A stretch of DNA of 64,000 nt from Nemopilema nomurai (Eukaryota; Cnidaria; Scyphozoa; Rhizostomeae; Rhizostomatidae): the NCBI GenBank assembly GCA_003864495.1, contig ML133436.1, forward strand, positions 1,937,899-2,001,898, in the 5' to 3' direction. The notes beneath the pieces were generated by a model, which was given only the letters and a program-made list of their open reading frames with translations, ran no database searches and had not been told where the DNA came from. Shown here piece after piece: positions 1 to 11,400 of this stretch; position 1 is the stretch's first letter, and every line of letters starts with the position of its first letter. A program made the position numbers and the translations under genes.

Positions 1-182
1 ACGGAGAAGAGGGGGCCTTGCAGAGTGGAACATTTGGTTAATGATACGAAATTTCATCTTTAATGAAAATTGCTGTGAAAATTACATTGGCGCAAGGATC
101 ATTAAATAAACAATTAATGAAAAGCACAGCTTTTTAAAACCACACTTTGCAGAATTTCCAGGTACAAAATAATAAAACTCTG

Positions 183-385
183 ATAACAGAGCATGACACA
201 GCATAGCATAACACAGCATAGCATAGCATAGAATAACATAACAAAGCATGACATAACATAACAAAGCATGACATAACATAATTCAACATAACATAACGTA
301 ACGTAACATAGCATGGAATGACACAACATAACACAAAACAACACAAAACAACACAACAGAACAAAAAATAAAACAACATAGCATG
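183..385. repeat. Degenerate pentamer simple repeat
   Basis: About 200 bp built from variants of CATAA, CATAG and ACAAA (for example GCATAGCATAACACAGCATA). It produces three overlapping Cys/Leu/Met/Tyr-rich open frames on the minus strand that are artefacts of the repeat. Probably a microsatellite that has decayed by point mutation. Confidence 0.85.
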
Positions 386-1690
386 TCTACATTGGAATGT
401 TATAAGCCATCAGTGAACAGAAAAGCACACCACCCAATCATCGCATGCAAGCATATTCTAGCAACATTTATTGTGTTATGTGTTATGTGCTAAATCAATT
501 ATTGTGTTATGTCATATATCTTCGTCTTACGTGAAGTAGTAGCACAGCAATAAGGTACGAAAGGCCTTGGCAGTATCCAATGTCTTCGTCGTACACGGAG
601 TAAGCCTGTAAGTGGCGAAACAAATACATTAATAATCACAAGAGCCGAAATCCGAAATAAAGGGTCAATGTAGGAATAAAAGGCAATAAATGTGAAAAAT
701 GGATTTCTGAAAAGAAATGGTGCGCGGTCTACGCAGCCTGCTATCTATTTCCCCTTCCGAATGTAGAAGCCTACGATGTAGCAATCAATCCAATTCGATG
801 AAAAATAGTGAATCTTTGGCAAACAAATCTCTTTTCCGACCTCCTTTCTATATCAACCTTCTCCGTTTTTATGAGACAAAGTCCAGATGCAACATCGCCA
901 TCCTGCCAAGGCTTCTAAAGACTTGTTTGGAAGATCGTATTCAGATAAAATTTCTATTAGATATTTAATGCTCTATTAGAATTTTACGCATACGGCTTGG
1001 CGAATTCTTGAAGCTCCGCAAAGCAGCAGAAAGCGGATCAATTGCTTGTTTAATCTGTTTTCACAGCTTTTCTAGCTGACCAGCGATAAAACGAGGCGAC
1101 ACTAGAGATCCGATACATTTTGACCAAACGTAAACTTTGAAAACCAGGCTTAAAATGGGCAATTCTATAACGATGTGCATGTGGGCACGGGATTGTCTGT
1201 TCTACTTTCAAAGCGACAACAATAACAAACATAACAGCAACAACAACAACAACGCTAGTGATAAAAACAGCAACCACGGATCAGTGACAGCAACGCGCTC
1301 GAGCAAGCAGATTCCTGTGCAGGCTAGATAAGGTACTGTGCTAACAAAACAGCACGAGTAGAGAGTAAGCTAGCACGTGAAGCGTCAACGTAATTCCAGG
1401 CCTTTCTTTCAATTGTCTCGCAGGCTTCGATGGCTTTTCTGCGGAAATGGCGGTAGGCCATGTGAGGGCAGGACAAATCGTGACTGCACTGAAGGTCAAA
1501 CCGCTAATTCAACAAAGTGACACTTCCGACGTGACTACCCGTAACAGATAAACAGAACTTTTCACATGACGAATTAAACCCATAGAGGTAGGATCTCTAT
1601 GATTAAACCAGAGACGTAATGCAGTGACATCGGTTCGAGCGACGTGTTTTCTTGCACGGCAATAATCATGTTTTTAAACAAATCACTTGA

Positions 1691-1786
1691 CAGGGAATCA
1701 CAATCACAGGGAATCACAATCACAGGGAATCACAATCACAGGGAATCACAATCACAGGGAATCACAATCACAGGGAACCATAATCA
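1691..1786. repeat. 16 bp minisatellite, six copies
   Basis: The unit CAGGGAATCACAATCA starts at 1691, 1707, 1723, 1739 and 1755. A diverged sixth copy starts at 1771 (CAGGGAACCATAATCA). The five exact copies point to recent expansion. It lies in a RABGAP1 intron. Confidence 0.95.
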
Positions 1787-2098
1787 TTCAACACGAGTGC
1801 AAGGGCTGTCTTGAAAATTCGAAGGTGAATAGAATACGCACTTGTTTCATAAGAATACCAAGTTTTTTGCCGAGCCTCCGTATTCTTAAATGTTTTCGAT
1901 TTTGGGCCTGAGATTGTTCTTAAATTATTCTTGCCTAGCACAAGATGTAATTTCGCCTTGAAGTCACAGAAAGTTTTTATGTTCTTAAATTTTTTATGTG
2001 TCGCTTTATCATACATTTCAATAAGAGCAAACAGAAAAACAAGTTTGATATAAAATTGCAAGTTCTCATAGAATCACAGATTGGCTGAGTGTATTTGA

Positions 2099-2125
2099 AA
2101 TATATATATATATATATATATATAA
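2099..2125. repeat. TA dinucleotide microsatellite
   Basis: An uninterrupted run of alternating A and T of about 26 bases, followed by impure TATA-rich sequence to about 2145. Likely length-polymorphic. Confidence 0.9.
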
Positions 2126-2307
2126 CTATATAAGTATATATAGCGTGAAAGTGACAGGTGTTTTGCTTTGGAAGTAAACTCAGATTAAGGAGAAATTTAA
2201 TGATTAATGATGAGCCTGGCAATATTTTTATATCATTTTTAAATCTTAGCAATTGCGATTCTCTTGTAGACTTTTTTACTAAAAAAAAAGTTTGTGATGG
2301 ACTTTAC

Positions 2308-2421
2308 CTTGCAGATTCTGAGCAAAGACTCTTGTCCTTGTCCACCGACCTCTTTGAAAGCCTCGTGAGCTGGGAAAGTTCTGGTTACATCCCAGACGAT
2401 CACTTGCTCGTTCGGAGAGTC
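2308..2421 (-). CDS. RABGAP1: RABGAP1 exon 10: TBC arginine-finger exon
   Basis: A 38-codon, phase 0-0 exon whose product includes IVWDVTRTFPAHEAF. This carries the TBC IxxDxxR arginine-finger motif that supplies the catalytic Arg for GTP hydrolysis on Rab. The acceptor is TTTAAAG and the donor is CAAG|GTAAAG. The glutamine-finger motif (YxQ) would be in the next exon, outside the window. Confidence 0.92.
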
Positions 2422-5400
2422 CTTTAAAAACACAAAAGAGGCTCTACAGATATATATTAAATATTTACACAAGTATATTCACTATACAAATAACACCCCC
2501 TCCCTCCACATTGCCTTCAAGAAAGGACTTGACATATTCAAAGACTTGACGTGTACAGAAATATAACAAATAATGTACTTAGAGCCAAGTCGCTCTCCTT
2601 AGCGGAAAAGTATTCTGGTATTTCAAGCAGCCACAAATCTGCAAGACAGCAATCTGTTGGGCCTCTACCCCTCGACCTCCTCTCCCCCACAATGAATGGT
2701 CCTGGCTACACACAAGGGGATCAATGAACACTACTCATTCATTGGTATTTTGTTATCCTCATGTCAATATTTTCGTGCTGTGCTTGCTAGTTTTGACACA
2801 AATTGACGAATTGGTGATTGACACAACACAAAGCGTTTCACGCGTTAACTAACAAGGGCATTGTTTGCAGAAAAGAAAATTCTAGCAAGAGCGAGAGCGG
2901 GGCTAATCGAAACGGTCGAAGATCGACCAAAAAGGGCAGATTTGAAAACAAAAAACGCAATAATGAATAAAACAAGCAAATTTCAAGACGATGCAATTTG
3001 CAAAAAGATATGTAGCCATGAAGACCCTGCCCAAGTATTTTGAGGACGGTTGCGTACCATAATGCCCAAGTATTTTGGGGACGGTTGCGTACCATAATGC
3101 CAAAGTATTTTGAGGACGGTTGCGTACCATAATGCCCAAGTATTTGAGTACAAACCAAAATGATTCTCACGTTCTTCGTAATGAAAGTTGTATTATCATA
3201 AAACATCAAAATGCCTCATCGACAAACAACAAAGGAGAAGGCAGAAAAGGGCTACTGCTACATCTTTTTCTCGAGCTAATAATGATTCCCTATCTTACAA
3301 TTCATCTATTTCTATAGCGACAAAACACTTTAGCACAGTTACTGGTCGAATGAGGTAAAAAAACAGTTATCTACCAACGATTTCTGAAGACCTACAAATG
3401 CTTGGGACACTTGCTCTAACCTACCCTTTGCATAAGCTGCAATACCCCCGTCGCTTCTTAATCGATGTTTAGTAGCGTAAAAGTGAATAATCCTACAGAT
3501 AAAAGTGTTGAATTCTCACATAACTTTGGGACACCACCTAGCCATGCACACCTCCCTCACGGCAGACACAGAAATAGAGGTATGGGACGCAAAATCTCCC
3601 ACTGTTCCAACTTCTTTTGGTTGAGGTTCTAGCATAGGCGCCGACTTTTATTTTTCCCAGGGGGGGCTCAAAATTTAAATTAAAAAAAAATTTAAAAAGT
3701 TAAAAGGTAGAGAAATTACCTGTCGCTTTAATAACGTAATACAACATATGTAGTATGTATAATAACAAAAAAAACATTTTAATAAAGCAGATATTACATC
3801 ATGGTCTTCAGTATCATCGGTTCAATTCTTTGATTGGTTTCAAACGAAATTCCCAGGGAGGGCTGAGCCCCCCCATAGCAATTCCCAGGGGGGGGGGGCT
3901 CGAGCCCCCAAGCCCCCACGTAGTCGGCGCCTATGGATTCTAGGCTGGATAAAGCTATGATTCTACAACGTAAAGGGGTCGGGAAATGGATCAAATTGCG
4001 CCGGGACATTCCGAAACGAATACAAATCCGTTATGTTTATGATTAAGTCAATTGAATCAAGAAATGTGTAACAGCCGATTGATTTTTGCTTTTTATGACA
4101 AAAATGAAGAGGATGTAAGCATTTGCATTCAATCCGGTTTTGAAGACAACGTCCAAGAACGAGCTGCAACTGGGTCCAATTGTTTTTCTGGGGTCACGAT
4201 AGTTTTTGGGTTTTTTTATTTAAGAAAATTTTACTTGCTGACTATTTATCAATAATATTTGTATATCACAATATTATCCCATCATCTTTGATTCAACGCA
4301 TGTAATCTTCTCGTAACTTGCCTGGTTGCTTTTGGGACCTTTGAAAATCCAAAGATCGATGGATAAATTTCAGATGTTGCTTCAATATTGGAAATTACCT
4401 ATAAATAATGCTCTGTACCTGTCTTAATTCATTCTATGAAATAACTGATGTTGTTATAAACAGGAACTCATTTCGTTAGATCGGAATGCGTGTGCCATTG
4501 TTACTGATTTTCCTTTGGCTTAAGGGTACCAAAGCGAGTTCTTGGAAGTAAATTAACAAGCCTTCCGTTTTGCACGAGCAAACGGAAAATCGACCCCCTT
4601 TCAACAATATAGGGTAAAATGCTGCCCCTAAAAACCGTGAGTGTTTGCTAAAGGTAAGCCTTGCAGAGGAAATTTAATTGATGGCCGAAACAATTGTGGG
4701 CAGTGAATTGAAATTTGAGTTTCCCAGACAATAAATTAATGAGATAGCCAATTGGTAACTAGCACCTTTAGCTTCAACAGAGCTCTAGAAGGTACTGTCG
4801 CCAAGTCAATTGTCGTCTCCAGCAAATCTCATCCCCAAATGTTTTCGTATCTCACAGGAAGAAACTCTCATTTCCCGCCAGCATCCTATTTCCGTGCATA
4901 TATCAAGATCACGTTGTGACAGCATGAAACAGGAGAAGTGCTCCAAGCCCCCTTCCGAGGTTGTGCTAGCTGGTGTCTAGACATTGACAGAAACAGGGTC
5001 AAAGACTACTATATGCACCCCTACTTCAAGGATGCTTCCATTCTCCTTGAGTCCTGGTGTGGCCTTTAGCAGGCGCAACGACAACAACAGAGATAAACAA
5101 TAGAAAAGATTGGTAAACGTTTTGCCACCTACATATTATAGCTACAAATTCATATCATATTCATTTATTTACACGATATTTCACAAACTATCTTCACATT
5201 GGAACAATTCCATCCATCATACTTTACTCGTTAAATACAAAGATAGATTTTTTACAATAAATCAATTTCAACTAAATAAATTCAAATGTAAATAAAATAA
5301 AGCTTTTGCTTCTAAGAATAAAAACAACACTGATACTTTAACTGAAAGGGCATGGCAAACAGCTAGGGTGGTGCCGTACTAAAAAGTTGGGTAGAGGGTT

Positions 5401-8400
5401 GAAAGATCGTGGATCAATGGTAGGTGATATTCAGTTTCCGATCATGTTTTCATTTAATGGGGCGTGGAGATGATTTCACTAAACCGTTCAAGAGATGAGT
5501 CAAGGGTGTCAACAGATAGCTTTCACAAACTCATCAAAGGAAGCTTAGAGCGTGCAACACAGACTCACCCCCGGGTGAAAATTTTGGTTTGTGAGCAACC
5601 ATTCTGTGTCCCCGAAGAGGTCGATCTAGACAGAAACATTGAGAACATGTGTGTTCATAAGTGGGGATGTCGCGAAATCAATAAAACATACAGGATCAGC
5701 CAAGGCTTGCCAATAATATTTTCCCGTTTCACTGTTTTTGTTGTCTCCGGTTAGGCAAAGCTACTGGGCAGTCAAAATGGCTTACTTCACTAAAATCCCT
5801 CCACTGGTTTCCCCTGTTGCCAAAACAAAGTCTATTTGTTTAACATCACATGAAAACAATCCTTTCTCAGTTTCATTCCACGTGGGAAAATTCCTTAGTC
5901 CAATTTGCTTTGAAATCGGCGGCATAGTTTCTCGTTTCGCGAATATCATACGTAAAAGGAACTGAAAATGCAATATTTGGTTAGATTGAGGATAGGATAC
6001 CAACATTTTCGCCATACCTAGTGAATGCATGTCGGCTTTTTCACCGCGAGGATTCCCAGATTGTGCAAACAGTCGAGGGACGTGTGTGAATCATTTCCTT
6101 AAATTACCTGCGTGGCTAAAAATCCTACTCACTATTTGAATCATGTGACTTTATGATCTTTACTAAACCAACAGTAATGAATTTACATTAATCTCTGCTC
6201 TTAATAAAGTCATCTATTATACATGACAACTGCTGACAAAGCGCTTTACAACTCACACATTAAAGAATATTCTACAAATGCCATGTACAAGAGACCAAAT
6301 AAACAAATATTTACAGGATTTTTACAACACCTTGTAATTCAAGCGGCCACCCATTCACGATCGTTTCTGTGTGCGATCCAAGAATTTCTCGCAGAAACCT
6401 GACCAGACAGGACTGCACAACATCGAATTTTCCGCAATCGGATCTATCGACAGGCATTCTGGTATGCTTGATTCCAAACCATTTCGTGCGACTTGGAATA
6501 GCTTTGCGGCGTGCCAGAGTGGTTGGAGCCGGCGGAACCGCCCAGAAAACTGCCGATTACACTGCGACTGCCGTGGTGACTTCCAGGTGTACCGTGTCCC
6601 AAACGACGACTTGAGCCACCACTGCCAACGCTGTTCATGCTGTGTAGGGACGAGCGCGATGCCGACTTGGAGCCCGCTCCAGATCTGGTTGTTGCAGACC
6701 TCTGCCTCTGGCCTCTGATGGTGATTGGCATGGTGGTGGACGCCGGTGATCCACTCGCTGTGGCCCCGTCCATCTGCTTCACTCTTTCCAGATCACTCTG
6801 CACCGCTTTCTGCGCAGGGTTTCCTTCTTCCGCGATGTCAGGCGGGTTGGCGCCGAACTGCTCAAACTGGCAGTCTCCGAGGCATTTTCTTCTTTTCCAC
6901 TTTTCTTCATAAATCCGAACAACGTGTAGCTCACCAGAAGAAAGCGAAAGTAACTTGAAAAGTCATCCATTATTGCTTCAATTTCGAAAGAACTATTCTA
7001 TTGCCTCAAACTTTCTTCCTCCTTCACAACCTTGTTATCGCTGGAACTGACGCGCTGTACCCAGAAACTGTTTATAAACAGCCAGATCATGTGATGTTTC
7101 GAGCATGTGATCAAAAGCTGATTGACAATGAACATTGTTCAACTGCACCACGCAGAGGGAAATCCCAGATAATTCAATTCAATAGCACTTTTTGGCTTTA
7201 ACGATGTAAACAAACCTTTCCATTGAAGCAAATCGGTTTGCTCAACAATCTATGTTCTTTAACAAGAATTTTTATTGAACAAATACTCTTTCGTTGAAGA
7301 AGGGTCTTTTTATAATTCGAAAGACATGAAAGATCGACTTACCAAAAAGACTGTGTCATAGGCAACAGGATTTCTAAAGACGATATGTAGAGAATGCGGC
7401 GAATAACCGACACGTGCAAAATGGCCATGGTTATGCTCAAAGAATTTGATCAATGCAAATTCATTTGAATTGAAACAATTTTTAGGCTTTAGACTGAAAC
7501 ATTTTATCCCCCACGCAAGAATTATTACGTCTAAATAGAGCACCTTAAAGCAGATTTCTCCATGATAGAATGAAACTCTCCTGGGCACCATCTAGCCAAA
7601 ACCAGTGATAATTCAGCAAAGGAAATAACCCTAAACCCTCTGAATGTTCAGGATTAAGTATGACATCATTCACCGAAATAAGCCCATTGATGAAGAGGCT
7701 TCCCGGAAGTGTTTACGCCCGCGCAGTTCATTTGCATCATCTGACTCGAAGGAATGCAATCACAAGGATGCAGTCACACTCACCATGGTTTCGTCATCCA
7801 ACCGCAATGCATGGTAATCGATCCGAAACCGCGCAAAAGGGGTCTAGGGGGGGGGGCAATTGCCTTAGGGCCTAAAAATGCCATCGGCGGCCCTGGCTGA
7901 ATCGAACCTGGCAGCTTTGCCATGAAACACTTCAACGTGTCTAACGCAAATAGTCATCTTCTAGAAAGTTCTATTTTCTTAAAACAAATGCGCCAGAGAC
8001 AGGTGTGCATTTGTTTAAAAAGAACCACAGTCAGTTTGAGATGAGACTTTTTCTAGCGCTGATACTCGCATAGGTGAGATCCGCGAAATTTTAGTCAAAA
8101 TGCTCGACCGCGATATTCAAGAATTACCTTTCTTTCGATAGCTACAAGGGAAGTCTAGGTTTTTGCCCATTCTTGATTACCTGCCCTGCTTCTAACCGTA
8201 AAACTGTTGAAATAACGGGTACTCTAAAAGAGTATACTTTGAACTTCGTAGATCCAAAGAGCCAAAGCAGACTTTAGACAGGATCAGGTGTAAACTGGGT
8301 GTACCGAGAAGACAACGATGACCACAGGGGTGTTCATGCAGTGACCACGTGTTCTTCAAGGAGGACTTCCGGACGGGTTTTCCGGACAGTTGAGATGTCA

Positions 8401-11400
8401 AGTAAAGCCAACATATTCGTTTTGTTTTCTCCAGTCTAGAGCTTTCGATTCAAAGAGAGAAAATATCAGCCATATTTCGTTAGCTGACAAGCCTTTCCGT
8501 CACCTTTCCATTTTGTGTATGTTGAAGAGTTTCATTTGCTTGGTTTTCTATATGTTGATAGTAGGGTGTCATAATCCAGAAGCCTGTGCAAGTGAGCATT
8601 GCAAAAAACTACGTATTTTGGTAACAAGTCCACAGATTCTTCCCAATTAGCCCCAAGTTGCATAGGTTTTAAAGCTCGTGTTCGTGAGCCTAAACTGTTT
8701 TGGCAAAAATGGGTAATACACGCTTTTTTATAAGGAACCACTTTATAAGGAACCTACATGTAGAAGGCCCAAATATTTAAAGAACTTCTACTACTGAAAA
8801 CGAAATCCCTAAGGAACTTTTCGATTTGAAACTTTTTTATAACTGCAAGCATCAAGAACTAAAAAGCCGGTTCCATTCATTTGCAGCCAATTTTCGCATA
8901 GATTGTTTGCTATTCGTGTGTCAAGTGCTTCATTGAGTAACATGCTGTCTCGCCTCTCTCTCTATTAAGGCTTAATGACGTGCTATGAAAATTAAGGAAC
9001 TTTTAAGGAACTTTTAGTACTAAAATCTGACGATTTGATGTCTACGAATAAGGAACTTTTGAAACTAGGCCTTGAGGTAGGTTCCTTATAAAAAAGCGTG
9101 TAATGACGAGAACACTAGTTTCGGAAACGATTAAAGATGTTTTGTGGACACTTCTAAAGGTCTGGTCACGTTTCTAGAAACAAAATAAATTCTAAAATTT
9201 TGGGTTCCAGAATCCAGTAAATGGTCAGACTCGCGCTTCCAGCTCCGTTTGTTGGTTCTAGCCGACATAAGTATCAAAATTAGACGGCTGTTGGCAGACC
9301 TTGGGCCAATGAGAAGTTCTGTGAAACGTGGAAAGAAATTTAGATCTACAAATCTTGACATAAGGCCACTACTAAAGGGACTCTGGCGGTTTTTCAGAAT
9401 TTTCACGGCCACCCGTTACAGAAATATAACACCAAGAAAAAACAAAAGGGCCATTTTTTCTTGTTAACACCAATCAAACTATAATCAGAGCTAATTAAGC
9501 TAGCTGAATGAATAACACCCTACCACATCACTGATAAGCAGACCTCCTACCCAGTAGTGTCCCAATTCATGTGTCTCTTGTTGTCCAGGGACGAAGAGAC
9601 TGCCAAAGGCAAACCACGCACTGGACATGAGAAACCAAAGATGCTCAAGATTGGGCTACCTTCTATAAATAACTGCTTTGAATATAATTGGTTCTGAGAT
9701 TATCAATCCTTATCGTGCACGGCTGGGTGACCAGAGCTTGAATTCGGAGAAGACCAGGCAGGTCTCGAGTGTTGCCGAAAATACACGCATCAAAGTCGGT
9801 CGTTATAAGAGCACTGCATGGTTTGTGGCGGCACTACAAAACAGCCTTGCAAGACATTAATAGCAAAGGCACGAAAGGGAAAACTTTGAGCGTCCATAGC
9901 AGGTGATTTATATGAAAAAATTGCGAATTCACGCTAGATGAGGATAGTAAGATTTTCCCCAACGTTATTAGGCCGGAATGGTTGTAGATGAAGAAAAATG
10001 AAAAAGAAAGCAGGAAAAGGGCATTGAAAGAGGAACTCCTGCTTAAAGAAGGAGATTACCGACAAAATACTGGTACCAAAATGAAATAATAACCTATCAC
10101 TTCCAGAGGATACGTTCAAGATAATGTTTACGTCATGGAAGACTATGGGTGACATTAGATTCCTTCTCATTCAAAAGCCCATTAGTCGGCTTCAATTACA
10201 ACTTGTTATGACATTAAAAGCAATTAAATGGATTTTGACGGATTCGGAGCATGAATTTGCACCCAACTCAAGACCCATAAAAAAAGTATGGTGTCGAGTT
10301 CTCGCCGCCAATCGAGTTTACACCTGTTGTTTATGAAATATTAACTTTAAATTTATTCAGCTGTTTCTGCATCATTCAATTTCAAAATTCTGAGGATACT
10401 TCGAATGCTAGGTTTTATCAAAGGGGGTGCTCTCTCCTCGATTATTCAACTACTGAGAGAGCTCCTCCTTTAAGAAGGTTCGTCTCCATACAAATTTCTT
10501 TTATTCTATTTTAATCTTATTTTATTTGTCATCCTCTGTAGTTTGCCACATTTTTCATTTGTATTTTTGTTATTATGTTAGTATAAAGGACTTTTGTAAA
10601 GCTGAATGTTGATATTGGCTCAAGTATACATACCTACATCCCATCTCCCCAAACGGCAACACATCCGAGCATTTATATATGCTATTTACTGTTGAAACTC
10701 AACACGCTTTTGTCATTCTGCATTTGGCAATCCGAGCACGCCACTCTCCAACCATCTCAAGAGTTTTAAGAGTAGTACAGATAAAGATATCAAACAGTCC
10801 AAGGACTATTTCCTAAAGTATTCTCACTGCAATGACATTATTGGTCATTGCTCTTAATTTCAACTTTGGCACAGAAACAGCTTAGACATTTCGTACTCAG
10901 ATCTGCGATAAAAAAAGATAGAAACAAAGACCCTACCTTTCTTGTAAGGACTGAGTAGTTATGAAGAATTTCAGAGTCCAGGTCAACATCAGCCAGTCTC
11001 AGCCATATGTCGCCGCGCATCTGGTCTGGTATGCCCTGAAAATGAGATGGGAAGTGAATTTCGCCATGTCGCTAATCATAATTGAGAGACAAACCCGAGT
11101 ACTGTGATTTGAATCGATCGACCAAGAGTACTTATTGCAATGATACTATACCCTTTAATACTTTGAATATACAAGATATTACAGTGATATAATACACATT
11201 AGGTAATTATATCTCTGATCTGAAGACATTGGTGAATTTATAACTAGACAGTGACATATTCAAACAGTGAAACTCGACGCAAAGCGTCTTAGCCATCTAT
11301 TGTTAGTATTGCTTGAAGGGCAACGGCTTGCAAAGTCTGACTTAGAATTCTGCTTGCCAGTTCAAATGTTACCCTATTTTTCTAGACCCTGTGACATTGT

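Larger units (their letters stand above)
1..2307. other. Intron of RABGAP1 running off the left edge
   Basis: This lies downstream (minus strand) of the last visible RABGAP1 exon. The next TBC exon, expected to encode a segment like human AYSVYDEEIGYCQGQ, is not present, so the gene continues beyond the window. The region contains a degenerate CATAA/CATAG simple repeat, a 16 bp minisatellite and a TA microsatellite. Short open frames here have no recognisable product and I did not call them. Confidence 0.7.
2422..10936. other. Large RABGAP1 intron with repeats, mobile elements and a nested gene
   Basis: 8.5 kb intron between the two TBC exons. It holds a 35 bp minisatellite (3029-3148), a MITE-like element (3633-3935), the nested coding region (6444-7435), a G-run near 7840-7857 and a second inverted-repeat element (8717-9102). 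I see nothing recognisable in 4000-6400 or 9110-10936. Short open frames there (for example 5464-5754 plus, 8192-8401 minus, 9678-9860 plus) have no family resemblance. Confidence 0.7.

Noticed and set aside
82..379. Overlapping minus-strand frames rich in Cys, Leu, Met and Tyr
   Set aside because: They are translations of the CATAA/CATAG simple repeat in three frames.
5464..5754. 96-codon plus-strand frame
   Set aside because: No recognisable domain, no splice or promoter context, and intron location antisense to the host gene.
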